Positions 16,579 through 25,290 of a DNA stretch of 64,000 bases are shown here, piece by piece. Source of the stretch: Algoriphagus mannitolivorans DSM 15301 (GTDB lineage Bacteria; Bacteroidota; Bacteroidia; Cytophagales; Cyclobacteriaceae). Position numbers and translations under genes: made by a program. The notes beneath the pieces are model-generated. The model searched no databases, was not told the origin of the DNA, and worked only from the letters and a program-made list of their open reading frames with translations. The stretch spans positions 62,001 to 126,000 of the forward strand of contig NZ_AUBV01000005.1 of the NCBI RefSeq assembly GCF_000429425.1, given 5' to 3'. How positions within the stretch are numbered: position 1 is the stretch's first letter; each line of letters opens with the position of its first letter.

Positions 16579-18501
16579 ATGGAAAACAGGCTCAGGGAAA
16601 TTCTGAAGCAGGTTTTTGGGTTTGATGATTTTCGTCCTATCCAAAAAAAGGTCATCGATTCAGTCATGGCAGGGAACAATACGCTTGCTCTTTTGCCTAC
16701 CGGCGGAGGGAAAAGTTTGTGTTATCAGATTCCCGGATTGGCCAAAGAGGGGATCTGTTTGGTGATTTCACCTTTGATCGCCTTGATGAAAGACCAGGTA
16801 GATCAGCTTAGATCCCGAGGAGTGAAGGCCGCTGCGATTTTTTCCGGAATGAGCCACCGGGAAATAGATACTACGCTGGACAATTGTATTTATGGGGATT
16901 TTAAGTTTTTGTATGTGTCTCCAGAGCGGTTAAAAACTGAACTTTTTATTGAGCGTTTTCGGCAGATGAAAGTCAACCTAATCGCCGTGGATGAAGCTCA
17001 TTGTATTTCCCAATGGGGCTATGATTTTCGTCCGGCCTATTTAGAAATTGCACAGATCAGGGCATTTCATTCAAAAGTAAATGTGCTGGCTTTGACTGCC
17101 ACGGCTACCCCTAAAGTAACTGAGGATATCTCGGAAAAACTTGAAATGAAGTCCCCTCAGGTATTCCAGCAGAGTTTTGCAAGGGAGAATCTGAGTTTTA
17201 GCGTGAGAAAGGTGGAGAACAAACTCGAAAAGGGAGTGGAAGTACTTCGAAGGATTCCCGGAACAGCCATATGGTATGTCCGAAATCGTCAAGCCACTCA
17301 CCATATTTCAAAATCCTTAGTGCAAATGGGGATCTCTGCAGCGCCTTATCACGCGGGACTTTCGGCAGAGGAAAGATCCAGTAGGCAAGATGCTTGGAAA
17401 TCCAATCAAGTGCGTGTGATGGTCAGCACCAATGCATTTGGAATGGGAATAGACAAACCGGATGTCCGGGTGGTAATCCATAGTGACTTGCCAGAAAACT
17501 TGGAGAATTATTACCAAGAAGCCGGTCGGGCTGGAAGAGACGGGCAAAAGGCTTTTGCTGTCCTGATCTGCAATGAACAGGATTTTGAGCAGGTGTTGAA
17601 TAGGGCGGAGCTGGTGTATCCACCCACTGACTTTCTCAAAAAGGTGTATCAGTGCCTGGCTAATTATTATCAGTTGGCGGTAGGGACGAATATGCTCAGC
17701 AGCTTTGATTTTGATATTTCAAACTTTGGAGACACCTACAGTCTTCCGGTTTTGGAGACTTTTTATGCTATGAAAGTTCTGGAGGAGGAGGGATTTTTGG
17801 AGCTGAATGAAAGTTTTTTTGCTCCATCCAGATTCCATTTTCGAGTGGACCCGAGTCATTTGTATGAAATTCAAATCAAATACGCTAAGCTGGATCCAGT
17901 CATCAAAATCCTGTTGCGAACCTATGGCGGGAATCTTTTTTCGGAATATCTCAAAATTCAGGAAGGAAAGCTTGCCAAAAGTTTGGGGATTCCTGAGCGG
18001 GAATTCATTCAGGCCCTAAACCAGCTTGTCAAGTTGGAGGTGGCAGACTACGATGCCCGAAAGGATACTCCGCAACTGACTTTTCTGACACAGCGATACG
18101 ATGCAGGAAAGCTACCGCTCAATTTCAAGCGAATTGCGGAAAGAAAGGCACTCACCGAGTCCAAGGCAAAATCGATGGTAGAATATGCCACTCAGAGCAG
18201 GATTTGCAGGACGCAGTTTATCCAGGAATACTTCGGGGAGAGTACGGACCGGGAGTGTGGAGTCTGCGATATTTGTCTTGAAAATAAAAAATCCAAGCAG
18301 CCTGTGGCTACTGAGGACAAGCTGAAGAAATTAATCTTGGAAACTTTAGCCCAAGGGGATGAGTTAACAGAAAAGGAATTGTTTGACCGAATCCGAAAGC
18401 CTGCTTCTTCTAAAAACCTGGCACTTCTGAGACAACTGGTCGACCAAGGGCAAGTGCAGTTAGACAATTCCGGACACCTTAAACTTATCTCCAATGGGTA
18501 A
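16579..18501 (+). CDS. recQ: ATP-dependent DNA helicase, RecQ family
   Basis: The 640-residue helicase has motif I LLPTGGGKSLCYQ (about 38-50), motif II DEAH at residues 138-141 in DEAHCISQWGYDFRPAY, motif III TATATPKV, and motif VI QEAGRAGRDGQ. The zinc-binding Cys set of the RQC region is at CRTQFIQEYFGE...CGVCDIC near residues 540-568. The C-terminus ends in a winged-helix-like stretch and no HRDC domain is evident, so this is the shorter RecQ type that many Bacteroidota carry beside a longer one. It unwinds DNA at replication forks and in recombination repair. The next gene starts 8 bases before its stop. Confidence 0.92.
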   Translation: MENRLREILKQVFGFDDFRPIQKKVIDSVMAGNNTLALLPTGGGKSLCYQIPGLAKEGICLVISPLIALMKDQVDQLRSRGVKAAAIFSGMSHREIDTTLDNCIYGDFKFLYVSPERLKTELFIERFRQMKVNLIAVDEAHCISQWGYDFRPAYLEIAQIRAFHSKVNVLALTATATPKVTEDISEKLEMKSPQVFQQSFARENLSFSVRKVENKLEKGVEVLRRIPGTAIWYVRNRQATHHISKSLVQMGISAAPYHAGLSAEERSSRQDAWKSNQVRVMVSTNAFGMGIDKPDVRVVIHSDLPENLENYYQEAGRAGRDGQKAFAVLICNEQDFEQVLNRAELVYPPTDFLKKVYQCLANYYQLAVGTNMLSSFDFDISNFGDTYSLPVLETFYAMKVLEEEGFLELNESFFAPSRFHFRVDPSHLYEIQIKYAKLDPVIKILLRTYGGNLFSEYLKIQEGKLAKSLGIPEREFIQALNQLVKLEVADYDARKDTPQLTFLTQRYDAGKLPLNFKRIAERKALTESKAKSMVEYATQSRICRTQFIQEYFGESTDRECGVCDICLENKKSKQPVATEDKLKKLILETLAQGDELTEKELFDRIRKPASSKNLALLRQLVDQGQVQLDNSGHLKLISNG

Positions 18502-19087
18502 TTTTCTCGATGATTTGTTCAAAAAAGTCTTCAAAAGTGAGACTAAGCCTGAAGTAAATTTCAAGGAGAATTACACCTACAAAGAAGAGGATTGGCAAGA
18601 AGCTGAAATGTGGGCGGAATCCCCAGAAGGACAGGAATTGTTAGCTGTTGTTTACCGAAATTACCATTTGAAGCGAACCCAAATTCTTGAGCTTCCGGAA
18701 GTTCATGTTTTTAGTTCTCCTTATGCAAATGGTTTTGCACTCAGCTATGATCCACCTTTGGATGCCAAATCTTTTTTGAATCTTTTCTTGGCATTCAGCC
18801 GGCGAATTTTAGCTTTGGGTTATCGTCAGGTGAGTTTGGATCGAAAATTCGAAGAAATCAACGATCAGGTTAGGCTTACAGAGAAGTTTTATTTCAAGCC
18901 ACCTTTGCAGGCTTTGGAGGAAGGAAGTTTAATTTCCCAGCTATTTGGGAATATTTCTTTGGAGAAAATTTCAGTTAACAATCAACCCAGCTATATTAAA
19001 CTTCTGGCGACGGTATATTCCGATCGTCTGTATCAAAACGCCGGATCCTTTGATGACCTCATGGATAGGTTGTTTGAAACAAATTAG
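18494..19087 (+). CDS. Conserved hypothetical protein between recQ and NUDIX
   Basis: I do not recognise this 197-residue protein. It has no signal peptide, TM helix or Cys cluster. The N-terminus is charged and helical (MGNFLDDLFKKVFKSE, then EEDWQEAEMWAESPEGQELLAVVYRNYH). The central part has alternating strands and a helix (VHVFSSPYANGFALSYDPPLDAKSFLNLFLAFSRRIL), and the C-terminal part is FYFKPPLQALEEGSLISQLFGNISLEKIS. The start codon lies 8 bases inside recQ and the stop is just before the NUDIX start, so it is part of the operon. The compact alpha/beta texture suggests a small soluble domain. No function is claimed. Confidence 0.78.
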   Translation: MGNFLDDLFKKVFKSETKPEVNFKENYTYKEEDWQEAEMWAESPEGQELLAVVYRNYHLKRTQILELPEVHVFSSPYANGFALSYDPPLDAKSFLNLFLAFSRRILALGYRQVSLDRKFEEINDQVRLTEKFYFKPPLQALEEGSLISQLFGNISLEKISVNNQPSYIKLLATVYSDRLYQNAGSFDDLMDRLFETN

Positions 19088-19088
19088 C

Positions 19089-19640
19089 ATGAACAGATCT
19101 ACACTAAAAAACCAACTACAAGTTTACCGAACTCCTTACGAAGAGGAGGCTGATTTCATCCCGGATTTCATCGAATTGACGGAAGATGAGTTGGCTTACA
19201 AAAGAGAAAGGCTGGAAGGTCATTTCACGGCTTCCGCTTGGATAGTAAATAGGAAGCGAACCCACACGCTTTTGACCCTTCACCGCAAGCTGGGCAGATG
19301 GCTTCAATTAGGCGGACATGCCGATGGGAATGAAAACCTCCTTGAGGTAGCCCTGACAGAAGCCCGGGAGGAAAGTGGTCTTCAAACCCTCAAATTGGTA
19401 GATTCGACCATATTCGATATTGATAAGCACATCATTCCGGAGCGCCCCCATGTGCCGGAGCATTTTCATTATGATGTTCGCTACCTGCTGGAGGCAGATA
19501 TTCAAGAACCCCTTCAAATCAGCAATGAGAGCATTTCTTTGGCTTGGATTGCTTTTGATTCTGTGGAGGACATGATTGGCTATAATCCTTCCATTCTCCG
19601 CATGCTGGAGAAAACCAGTAAATCCGAAATTTTGCTTTAA
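19089..19640 (+). CDS. NUDIX hydrolase
   Basis: I choose the ATG at 19089 (MNRSTLKNQLQVYRTPYEEE), which gives 183 residues and follows the stop of the previous gene by one base. The open frame further upstream lies inside that gene. The NUDIX box starts at GHADGNENLLEVALTEAREE and ends SGL, matching Gx5Ex7xExxEExG, with Thr in place of the usual Arg before the first Glu. The middle contains HTLLTLHRKLGRWLQLGG. The protein probably hydrolyses a nucleoside diphosphate linked to another group. Its stop overlaps the thioesterase start by one base (TAATG). Confidence 0.87.
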   Translation: MNRSTLKNQLQVYRTPYEEEADFIPDFIELTEDELAYKRERLEGHFTASAWIVNRKRTHTLLTLHRKLGRWLQLGGHADGNENLLEVALTEAREESGLQTLKLVDSTIFDIDKHIIPERPHVPEHFHYDVRYLLEADIQEPLQISNESISLAWIAFDSVEDMIGYNPSILRMLEKTSKSEILL

Positions 19641-20074
19641 TGCAAGCACTAGACCCCGAAAAACTGAAAGAAGATTTTCAGTTTTCCACACCTATACAGC
19701 TTCGATTCTCCGATATCGATGGATACCTCCATGTGAATAATGGAGTTTATTTCAACTATTTTGAGCACGCCCGGGCGGTTTATCTTTATAAGGTCTGCAA
19801 ATGGGACATCATGAAAGTGGGCACTGTTGTGGGCAGGATCGAAATTGATTACCTCCGTCCCATTCACTTGACGGATCAAGTCGAGGCTTTGGTGAGATGC
19901 TCTAAAATCGGCAATACCTCCTTTCATTTGGAACAAATTCTCCTTGGGAAAAGCGAAACAGGCGAAAGTCTGATTTTTGCAAAATGCACCTGCATCATGG
20001 TCTCAGTAGACATGCGGTCGATGAAGCCGGTCCCAGTACCAGAGGAGTATCGGGAAAAGTTAGCCGCCTCCTAA
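19640..20074 (+). CDS. Acyl-CoA thioesterase, 4-hydroxybenzoyl-CoA thioesterase-like
   Basis: The 144-residue protein is a hotdog-fold enzyme with the catalytic segment LRFSDIDGYLHVNNGVYFNYFEHARAVYL, where the conserved Asp in the first helix region (SDIDGYLHVNN) marks the 4HBT/YbgC group. VVGRIEIDYLRPIHLTDQVEA follows, and the end is the usual beta strand KCTCIMVSVD. YbgC-type enzymes act on acyl-CoAs, and in many bacteria they associate with envelope functions. Coupled translation with NUDIX suggests a metabolic clean-up set. Confidence 0.85.
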   Translation: MQALDPEKLKEDFQFSTPIQLRFSDIDGYLHVNNGVYFNYFEHARAVYLYKVCKWDIMKVGTVVGRIEIDYLRPIHLTDQVEALVRCSKIGNTSFHLEQILLGKSETGESLIFAKCTCIMVSVDMRSMKPVPVPEEYREKLAAS

Positions 20075-20111
20075 TTCACAATTCCCTATCTTTGCCGAAA
20101 AAATTACCCTA

Positions 20112-20822
20112 GTGAGAAATCTTTGGATTCTTGGCTTGCTATTCGTAAGCCTCATGTCATGTGCTCCCAGCGAGGAGGAATTGCTTCAAGCAGGAATTGA
20201 ACAAATGGATGCACAGGCCTGGCCTCAGGCTGTCAAAATTTTTGACCAATTGCTGGAAAAATACCCCTCCAATCCCACCGCCTTGAACGCTAAAGGTGTG
20301 GCGCTTTTTCAACAGGGTAAAATCAATGAGGCGATTACAGTTTTCGACATGGCCATTCAGGCCGATTCTACCAGCTATAAACCTTGGTTTAATCGGGGAA
20401 ATGCCAAAATGGAAGAGGAAAACTACAAAGCTGCTTTGGCAGATTTCAACATTGCTTCGGCCTTAGATCCTTCCCAAACTGACATTTATTTTAACCGGGG
20501 TACCGCTCTTTTGAATATGGAAGAGTATGAAGACGCGCTTCTAGACTTTCAGACTGTTCTTCAATCCAATCCAAATCAGGCCGAAGCCCAGTTTCGCAAA
20601 GCCAAGGCTGAATTGGGAATGAATGACCCCTTACACGGCATGGAGTCCCTGACCAACACCGTCAATCTGGATCCCAATAATGCAGAGGCTTATTACTTGC
20701 TGGGGATTACCCGAATGAGTGCCTTGGGACAAAAAAATGAGGGTTGTGCTGATCTAAAAATGGCGCTTTCTCTTGGTTATTCTCAAGCCGAAACCTGGAT
20801 CAAAGACTTCTGCGAAAACTAA
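20112..20822 (+). CDS. TPR-repeat lipoprotein
   Basis: The start is GTG at 20112, giving 236 residues with a signal peptide and the lipobox SLMSC (Cys 17). The mature protein consists of five to six tetratricopeptide repeats: AWPQAVKIFDQLLEKYPSNP, GVALFQQGKINEAITVFDMAI, NRGNAKMEEENYKAALADFN, NRGTALLNMEEYEDALLDFQ and a C-terminal repeat with EGCADLKMALSLGY. This is a protein-interaction scaffold, probably in the periplasm. The stop lies just before tsaC, which begins at 20824, so the two are likely co-transcribed. Confidence 0.85.
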   Translation: MRNLWILGLLFVSLMSCAPSEEELLQAGIEQMDAQAWPQAVKIFDQLLEKYPSNPTALNAKGVALFQQGKINEAITVFDMAIQADSTSYKPWFNRGNAKMEEENYKAALADFNIASALDPSQTDIYFNRGTALLNMEEYEDALLDFQTVLQSNPNQAEAQFRKAKAELGMNDPLHGMESLTNTVNLDPNNAEAYYLLGITRMSALGQKNEGCADLKMALSLGYSQAETWIKDFCEN

Positions 20823-20823
20823 A

Positions 20824-21780
20824 ATGGCGCAAATCGGCAAAGATATTCAACAGGCAAAAGCCTTTTTGGAACATGGGCAGCTCGTGGGAATACCCACAGA
20901 AACGGTCTATGGACTTGCCGGAAATGCTCTCGATCCGGAAGCGGTGGCTTTGATTTTTGAGACCAAAAACAGACCGAGTTTCGATCCGCTGATTCTTCAC
21001 ACCTCCTCTCTGAAACGGGTTGGGCAATTTGCGAAAGAAATCCCCGCACCTTTGGCCAAGCTGGCCAATCAGTTTTGGCCTGGGCCCTTGACATTATTGT
21101 TACCAAGAAAAGCCATAGTCCCGGATTTAGTAACCTCAGGTTTGGAAAGAGTAGCAGTTCGCGTTCCTAATCATCCGCTGACCTTGGCGCTTTTGGAGAG
21201 CTTGGAATTTCCCCTTGCCGCCCCGAGTGCAAATCCTTTTGGCTATATCAGTCCTACTCAAGCCTCCCATGTGAATGCCCAGTTGGGAAGTCAGATTCCG
21301 TATATTTTGGATGGAGGTTCCTGTGAAGTGGGGTTGGAAAGTACGATAGTGGGGATGGAAAACGAGGAAATAGTCATTTATCGCCTAGGGGGATTGGATA
21401 TTCAGGAAGTGGAAAAATTGCTTGGGCCGGTCAAAGTCAAAGACTACAGTTCCAGCAATCCAGCGGCTCCCGGACAATTGGAAAGCCATTATGCTCCCCG
21501 GAAGCCTTTTGTCTTGGGAAATCTCAAGGACTTGATTGCCGACAAAATCGAAAAGGGAGAGGACTTCGGGGTTTTGAGCTTTTCTGAACATTTTCCGGAG
21601 GTAAAAAATCAAATTGCACTAAGTCCTGAGAAAAATCTCCACGAGGCCGCAAAGAATTTGTTTGCAGCAATGCGAACCCTAGATGAAAGCGATGCTGAAC
21701 TTATTCTCGCCGAATTGATGCCTGAAGAAGGCCTAGGGAGGGCGATAAACGACCGGCTAAAACGCGCGGCCGCAAAGTAA
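20824..21780 (+). CDS. tsaC: L-threonylcarbamoyladenylate synthase (TsaC/Sua5)
   Basis: The enzyme makes threonylcarbamoyl-AMP for the t6A modification at position 37 of ANN-decoding tRNAs. The start at 20824 (MAQIGKDIQQAKAFLEHG) gives 318 residues; an upstream Met lies inside the TPR gene. The YrdC domain fills residues 1-200: LVGIPTETVYGLAGNAL, IFETKNRPSFDPLILH, VAVRVPNHPLTLALL, PLAAPSANPFGYISPTQASHV. A Sua5 C-terminal domain follows, after the linker SSNPAAPGQLESHYAPRKPF. So it is the two-domain Sua5 form. Confidence 0.92.
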   Translation: MAQIGKDIQQAKAFLEHGQLVGIPTETVYGLAGNALDPEAVALIFETKNRPSFDPLILHTSSLKRVGQFAKEIPAPLAKLANQFWPGPLTLLLPRKAIVPDLVTSGLERVAVRVPNHPLTLALLESLEFPLAAPSANPFGYISPTQASHVNAQLGSQIPYILDGGSCEVGLESTIVGMENEEIVIYRLGGLDIQEVEKLLGPVKVKDYSSSNPAAPGQLESHYAPRKPFVLGNLKDLIADKIEKGEDFGVLSFSEHFPEVKNQIALSPEKNLHEAAKNLFAAMRTLDESDAELILAELMPEEGLGRAINDRLKRAAAK

Positions 21781-21961
21781 ATCGGGGTAAAGAAGATGCA
21801 ATCGGAAGTTTCATCGCAGGAGATTTAAGACAAGCCTTTCGCACTTTAAACAATAAGTAAGGGATTTTAAACTTTGAACTTTTCCGTTCCCTTTTGGCTG
21901 AAATTGCCTTAACTTGAGGCTCGCTTTTAAAAACCAATCATAAATCTATTAGACTAAAACC

Positions 21962-23161
21962 ATGAGTTTGAATGTAAAAAACGTGGATAGCCTGAATTTT
22001 TCAGGTAAAAAGGCCCTGATTCGGGTAGATTTTAATGTTCCTCTAGGAGAAAACTTAGAGGTAACGGACGACACCAGAATCCAAGCGGCTGTCCCTACGA
22101 TCAAGAAAATCCTAAAGGATGGAGGTTCTGCTATTTTGATGTCCCACTTGGGCCGGCCAAAAGGTGGTCCCGAGGATAAATATTCCTTGAAACATATCAT
22201 CTCGGCAGTGGAAGCTGCTTTGGGTCAGAAAATCAAATTCGCCGTAGACTGTATCGGTTCAGAAGCGGCTGAATTGGCAGCTGGACTCGGTGCGGGTGAG
22301 GTGTTATTGCTTGAAAATCTCCGTTTTTACAAAGAAGAGGAAAAAGGTGACAAAGAATTTGCAGCCAAATTGGCCAAGCTTGGGGATGTTTATGTAAATG
22401 ATGCCTTTGGAACAGCCCACAGAGCGCATGCTTCTACGGCTGTGATTGCTGAGAATTTTTCTCAAAAAGTGGCAGGATACCTGATGGAATCCGAATTGAC
22501 CAATGCGGATAAAGTCTTGGGAAATCCGGAAAGACCTTATACTGCGATCATGGGTGGAGCTAAGATTGCCGATAAAATTCTGATTATTGAGCGATTGCTG
22601 GAAAAGGTTGACAACCTGATTATCGGTGGAGGAATGTCCTACACTTTTGCAAAAGCTCAAGGAGGCTCTATTGGAACCTCTTTGTTGGAAGAAGACAAAC
22701 TTGATTTCGTTTTGGAATTGATGGCAATAGCCAAAGCCAAGGGCGTAAATCTGGTGCTGCCGGTAGATACGGTGATCGCCGATAAATTTTCCAATGAAGC
22801 TGAGCAGGGTATGGCCAACAGTGGAGAGATTCCAGACAACTGGATGGGATTGGACATCGGGCCTAAAACACGAGAACTATTCGGCAAAGTGATTTTGGAA
22901 TCCAAAACTATCCTATGGAATGGTCCAATGGGCGTTTTTGAAATGGAGTCCTTTGACAAAGGAACCAAAGCAATTGCTGAATATGTGGCAGAAGCTACTC
23001 GAAAGGGTGCATTCTCACTGATCGGTGGAGGTGACTCTGCAGCTGCCGTCAACAAGTTTGGCTATACAGACCAGGTTTCCTATGTCTCTACTGGAGGTGG
23101 CGCCCTTCTGGAGCATATGGAGGGAAAAGTACTTCCTGGAGTAGCTGCTTTGGCAGAATAA
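21962..23161 (+). CDS. pgk: Phosphoglycerate kinase
   Basis: The 399-residue enzyme transfers phosphate between 1,3-bisphosphoglycerate and ADP in glycolysis. It has VDFNVPL near residue 23, [11 protein letters not shown] with the catalytic-region Arg, [15 protein letters not shown], the nucleotide-binding [13 protein letters not shown], and the C-terminal [16 protein letters not shown] plus [15 protein letters not shown]. The length is normal. It stands alone: 181 bases without a clear gene lie in front and a strong terminator follows. Confidence 0.97.
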   Translation: MSLNVKNVDSLNFSGKKALIRVDFNVPLGENLEVTDDTRIQAAVPTIKKILKDGGSAILMSHLGRPKGGPEDKYSLKHIISAVEAALGQKIKFAVDCIGSEAAELAAGLGAGEVLLLENLRFYKEEEKGDKEFAAKLAKLGDVYVNDAFGTAHRAHASTAVIAENFSQKVAGYLMESELTNADKVLGNPERPYTAIMGGAKIADKILIIERLLEKVDNLIIGGGMSYTFAKAQGGSIGTSLLEEDKLDFVLELMAIAKAKGVNLVLPVDTVIADKFSNEAEQGMANSGEIPDNWMGLDIGPKTRELFGKVILESKTILWNGPMGVFEMESFDKGTKAIAEYVAEATRKGAFSLIGGGDSAAAVNKFGYTDQVSYVSTGGGALLEHMEGKVLPGVAALAE

Positions 23162-23184
23162 AACTCAATAGGATTGTAAAAATG

Positions 23185-23215
23185 AAGGCCGGCTTAATAG
23201 CTGGCCTTTTCTTTT
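23185..23215 (+). terminator. Terminator of pgk
   Basis: AAGGCCGGC (23185-23193) pairs with GCTGGCCTT (23200-23208) over 9 bp with one G-T pair and a 6-base loop, followed by a T-rich stretch to 23215. Confidence 0.85.
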
Positions 23216-23268
23216 TGAGCGTTTTACTTTTCCAAAGTTCAAAACTTTAGAAAAGTTTAATTTTTATT

Positions 23269-24117
23269 TCAAAAGCTCAACTCAATCATCACCGGAAAAT
23301 GATCTGAAGGGTACTTTTTACCATAGTTGTCAGTCAGAATTCCATGTCGGACGACATTAAGATTTCCTTTCACAAAAATATGATCGATAATTCCCTCGGG
23401 CATTTTTTCCCAATCAAATCCTGTGAAAGTTCCAGCAGGTCCATAGGCAGGTATTTTGGAAACTAAGCGGGCATCTTTCCAGAGTGAATCAGAAACAATC
23501 GTCAGGTAAGCAGGATTGTCTGGAGTGACATTAAAATCTCCCATCCAGACGACTGGAAGGTTTTCGGAATTGATTTCTTTGATTTTTATCGCGACTAGTT
23601 TGCTACTTTCTTCTCGGGCTTGCTGCCCGATGTGGTCGTAGTGGATGTTGAAGACATAAAATCGTTTCCCTGAAAGATCTTTAAATCTTCCCCAAGAGCA
23701 AATTCGATTAAGAGCTGCGTCCCAGCCTTTGCTGGGCTTTTCTGGGGTGGGAGAGAGCCAAAAGGTCCCGGATTCCTCCAGTTGATATAATTTGGGATCA
23801 AACAGGATAGCAGTGTACTCCCCTTTTTTGGCTCCATCATCTCGGCCGACACCTAGGTATTCGTACCCCAGTCCTTTACTCATTTCTTCTATTTGATGAG
23901 TGAGTCCTTCTTGAGTGCCAAAGAGGCCGATTTGGTGAAATTGGATAAGCCGGATCACATGAGGAGCTCGGTCTTTCCAAAGATTCCCCAAGTCATTGGG
24001 ATTGTCCCAGCGGATATTGAAAGTGGCAAACCGATGGCTTTGGGAATAACCACTCCCGAATAGAGTGAAAATTAATGGGAGGGCGAAGAAGATTTTTTTC
24101 AGGGTCTGAAATCGCAT
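23269..24117 (-). CDS. Secreted endonuclease/exonuclease/phosphatase family protein
   Basis: The 282-residue protein has a signal peptide (MRFQTLKKIFFALPLIFTLF, cut near GYSQS). The EEP fold motifs are RFATFNIRWDNPND, GTQEG with the metal-binding Glu, VWMGDFNVTPDNPAY, and the C-terminal YPSDHFPVMIEL with the catalytic His. The family includes sphingomyelinases, inositol phosphatases and DNases; this group is common in Bacteroidota as a secreted phosphodiesterase of unknown substrate. It is a single gene that faces the pgk terminator. Confidence 0.87.
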   Translation of the reverse strand: MRFQTLKKIFFALPLIFTLFGSGYSQSHRFATFNIRWDNPNDLGNLWKDRAPHVIRLIQFHQIGLFGTQEGLTHQIEEMSKGLGYEYLGVGRDDGAKKGEYTAILFDPKLYQLEESGTFWLSPTPEKPSKGWDAALNRICSWGRFKDLSGKRFYVFNIHYDHIGQQAREESSKLVAIKIKEINSENLPVVWMGDFNVTPDNPAYLTIVSDSLWKDARLVSKIPAYGPAGTFTGFDWEKMPEGIIDHIFVKGNLNVVRHGILTDNYGKKYPSDHFPVMIELSF

Positions 24118-24267
24118 AAAATCTGAACTAATTGGTGAAAAAAGGCTTATTGTTTCTAAAAATGCATGCTATTTTGATCAAATGAAATGTCAAGACCAAA
24201 AACTTCCATTGAGGAAACATGATTTGATGGACATTTCACTGGATCAAGTACGTATAGAACTAAACAG

Positions 24268-25161
24268 ATGAAAACCTTTTACCCCAAAGACCTACCAACC
24301 CCAAATCTTCAGGCTATCCTACAGAGTGTGATTGTTCCCCGACCAATTGCATTTGCAAGTACGGTGGATAAGGCTGGAAATGTAAATCTTAGCCCGTTCA
24401 GCTTTTTCAACCTATTCAGTGCCAATCCTCCTGTGTTGGTATTTTCCCCATCCCGCAGAGTAAGAGATAAATCCACTAAGCATACCTTAGAAAATGTTCT
24501 GGAAGTGCCCGAAGTGGTGGTTCATATTGTGGGCTATGACTTGGTAGAGCAAATGTCTTTGGCCAGTACGGAATATCCCAAAGAAGTTAACGAGTTCGAA
24601 AAGGCAGGTTTGACTGCCGTGAAATCAGACTTGGTTGCTCCTCCGAGGGTGAAGGAAGCTCCTGTGGCGCTGGAGTGTAAGGTCCTGGAAATTAAATCAC
24701 TCGGAGAAGAAGGCGGAGCGGGAAATCTGGTGATTTGTGAAATTATCCGGGTGCATATAGATGAAAAAATTCTAGACGAAAACGGGATGGCGGATCCTCA
24801 TAAACTTGAACCTGTGGCAAGATTGGGAGGAAGCTGGTATTCCAAGGTCATTCCGGAGTCTCTTTTTCAAATTCCTAAGCCTTTGACCACTCTGGGGATC
24901 GGTGTGGATCAGATTCCTTCGGAAATAAGAAATAGCCCCGTGCTTACCGGAAACAATTTAGGGAGACTGGGAAATGTGGAGATTTTACCCTCAGAGGAAG
25001 AAATCAGTGCATTTTCCCAAACCGGGGAAATCGTGGACATGAGAATCAGGTTCCAAAATGATCAGGACTCCTGGATCGATCACCTCCATCGCTGGGCCAA
25101 GGAAGAACTGGAAAAAGGGAATATTGACTTGGCTTGGAAAATTCTTTTGCAAAAGCCTTAA
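24268..25161 (+). CDS. Flavin reductase family protein (FMN-binding split barrel)
   Basis: The 297-residue protein has an N-terminal flavin-reductase-like domain: ILQSVIVPRPIAFASTVDKAGNVNLSPFSFFNLFSANPP with the FMN-binding VLVFSPSRRVRDKSTKHT, and CEIIRVHIDEKIL later. The C-terminal 90 residues (GIGVDQIPSEIRNSPVLTGNNLGRLG) form an extra domain found in the longer Bacteroidota members. The partner enzyme of this reductase is not apparent nearby. An FMN-dependent reduction is probable, but the substrate is unknown. Confidence 0.85.
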   Translation: MKTFYPKDLPTPNLQAILQSVIVPRPIAFASTVDKAGNVNLSPFSFFNLFSANPPVLVFSPSRRVRDKSTKHTLENVLEVPEVVVHIVGYDLVEQMSLASTEYPKEVNEFEKAGLTAVKSDLVAPPRVKEAPVALECKVLEIKSLGEEGGAGNLVICEIIRVHIDEKILDENGMADPHKLEPVARLGGSWYSKVIPESLFQIPKPLTTLGIGVDQIPSEIRNSPVLTGNNLGRLGNVEILPSEEEISAFSQTGEIVDMRIRFQNDQDSWIDHLHRWAKEELEKGNIDLAWKILLQKP

Positions 25162-25186
25162 TCAAAAGCCTCTGCCGGTAAAAAAG

Positions 25187-25267
25187 CTAGTGTAATAGCT
25201 TGAGCGGAGTCGAAATCGGCCCTGTTCCTTCGGGAATGGTCCATGACTCCGCTCAAGCAGACACTAG
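25187..25267. repeat. Long imperfect palindromic element (REP-like hairpin)
   Basis: GCTTGAGCGGAGTC (25198-25211) and GACTCCGCTCAAGC (25245-25258) are perfect 14-bp arms. The flanks extend the symmetry (CTAGTGT at 25187-25193 with ACACTAG at 25261-25267), and the inside has GTTCC-TTCG-GGAAT. The whole forms a hairpin of about 80 bases between two convergent genes. The core word (TGAGCGGAGTCGAA) recalls repetitive intergenic palindromes I know from several bacterial genomes. Only one copy is in this window. Confidence 0.75.
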
Positions 25268-25290
25268 GATAAATCGGATATCGCTTTGAT

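Noticed and set aside
18945..19088. Upstream extension of the NUDIX gene
   Set aside because: It lies inside the preceding gene in another frame; the ATG at 19089 fits the operon layout.
21783..21860. Short open stretch after tsaC that reads FIAGDLRQAFRTLNNK near its end
   Set aside because: It faintly resembles a part of MnmE, but there are only about 25 codons, with no start codon and no flanking homology; chance is likely.
24183..24271. 29-codon open frame overlapping the flavin reductase start
   Set aside because: It has no recognisable motif, and an open frame of this size is common by chance; a leader peptide cannot be excluded.
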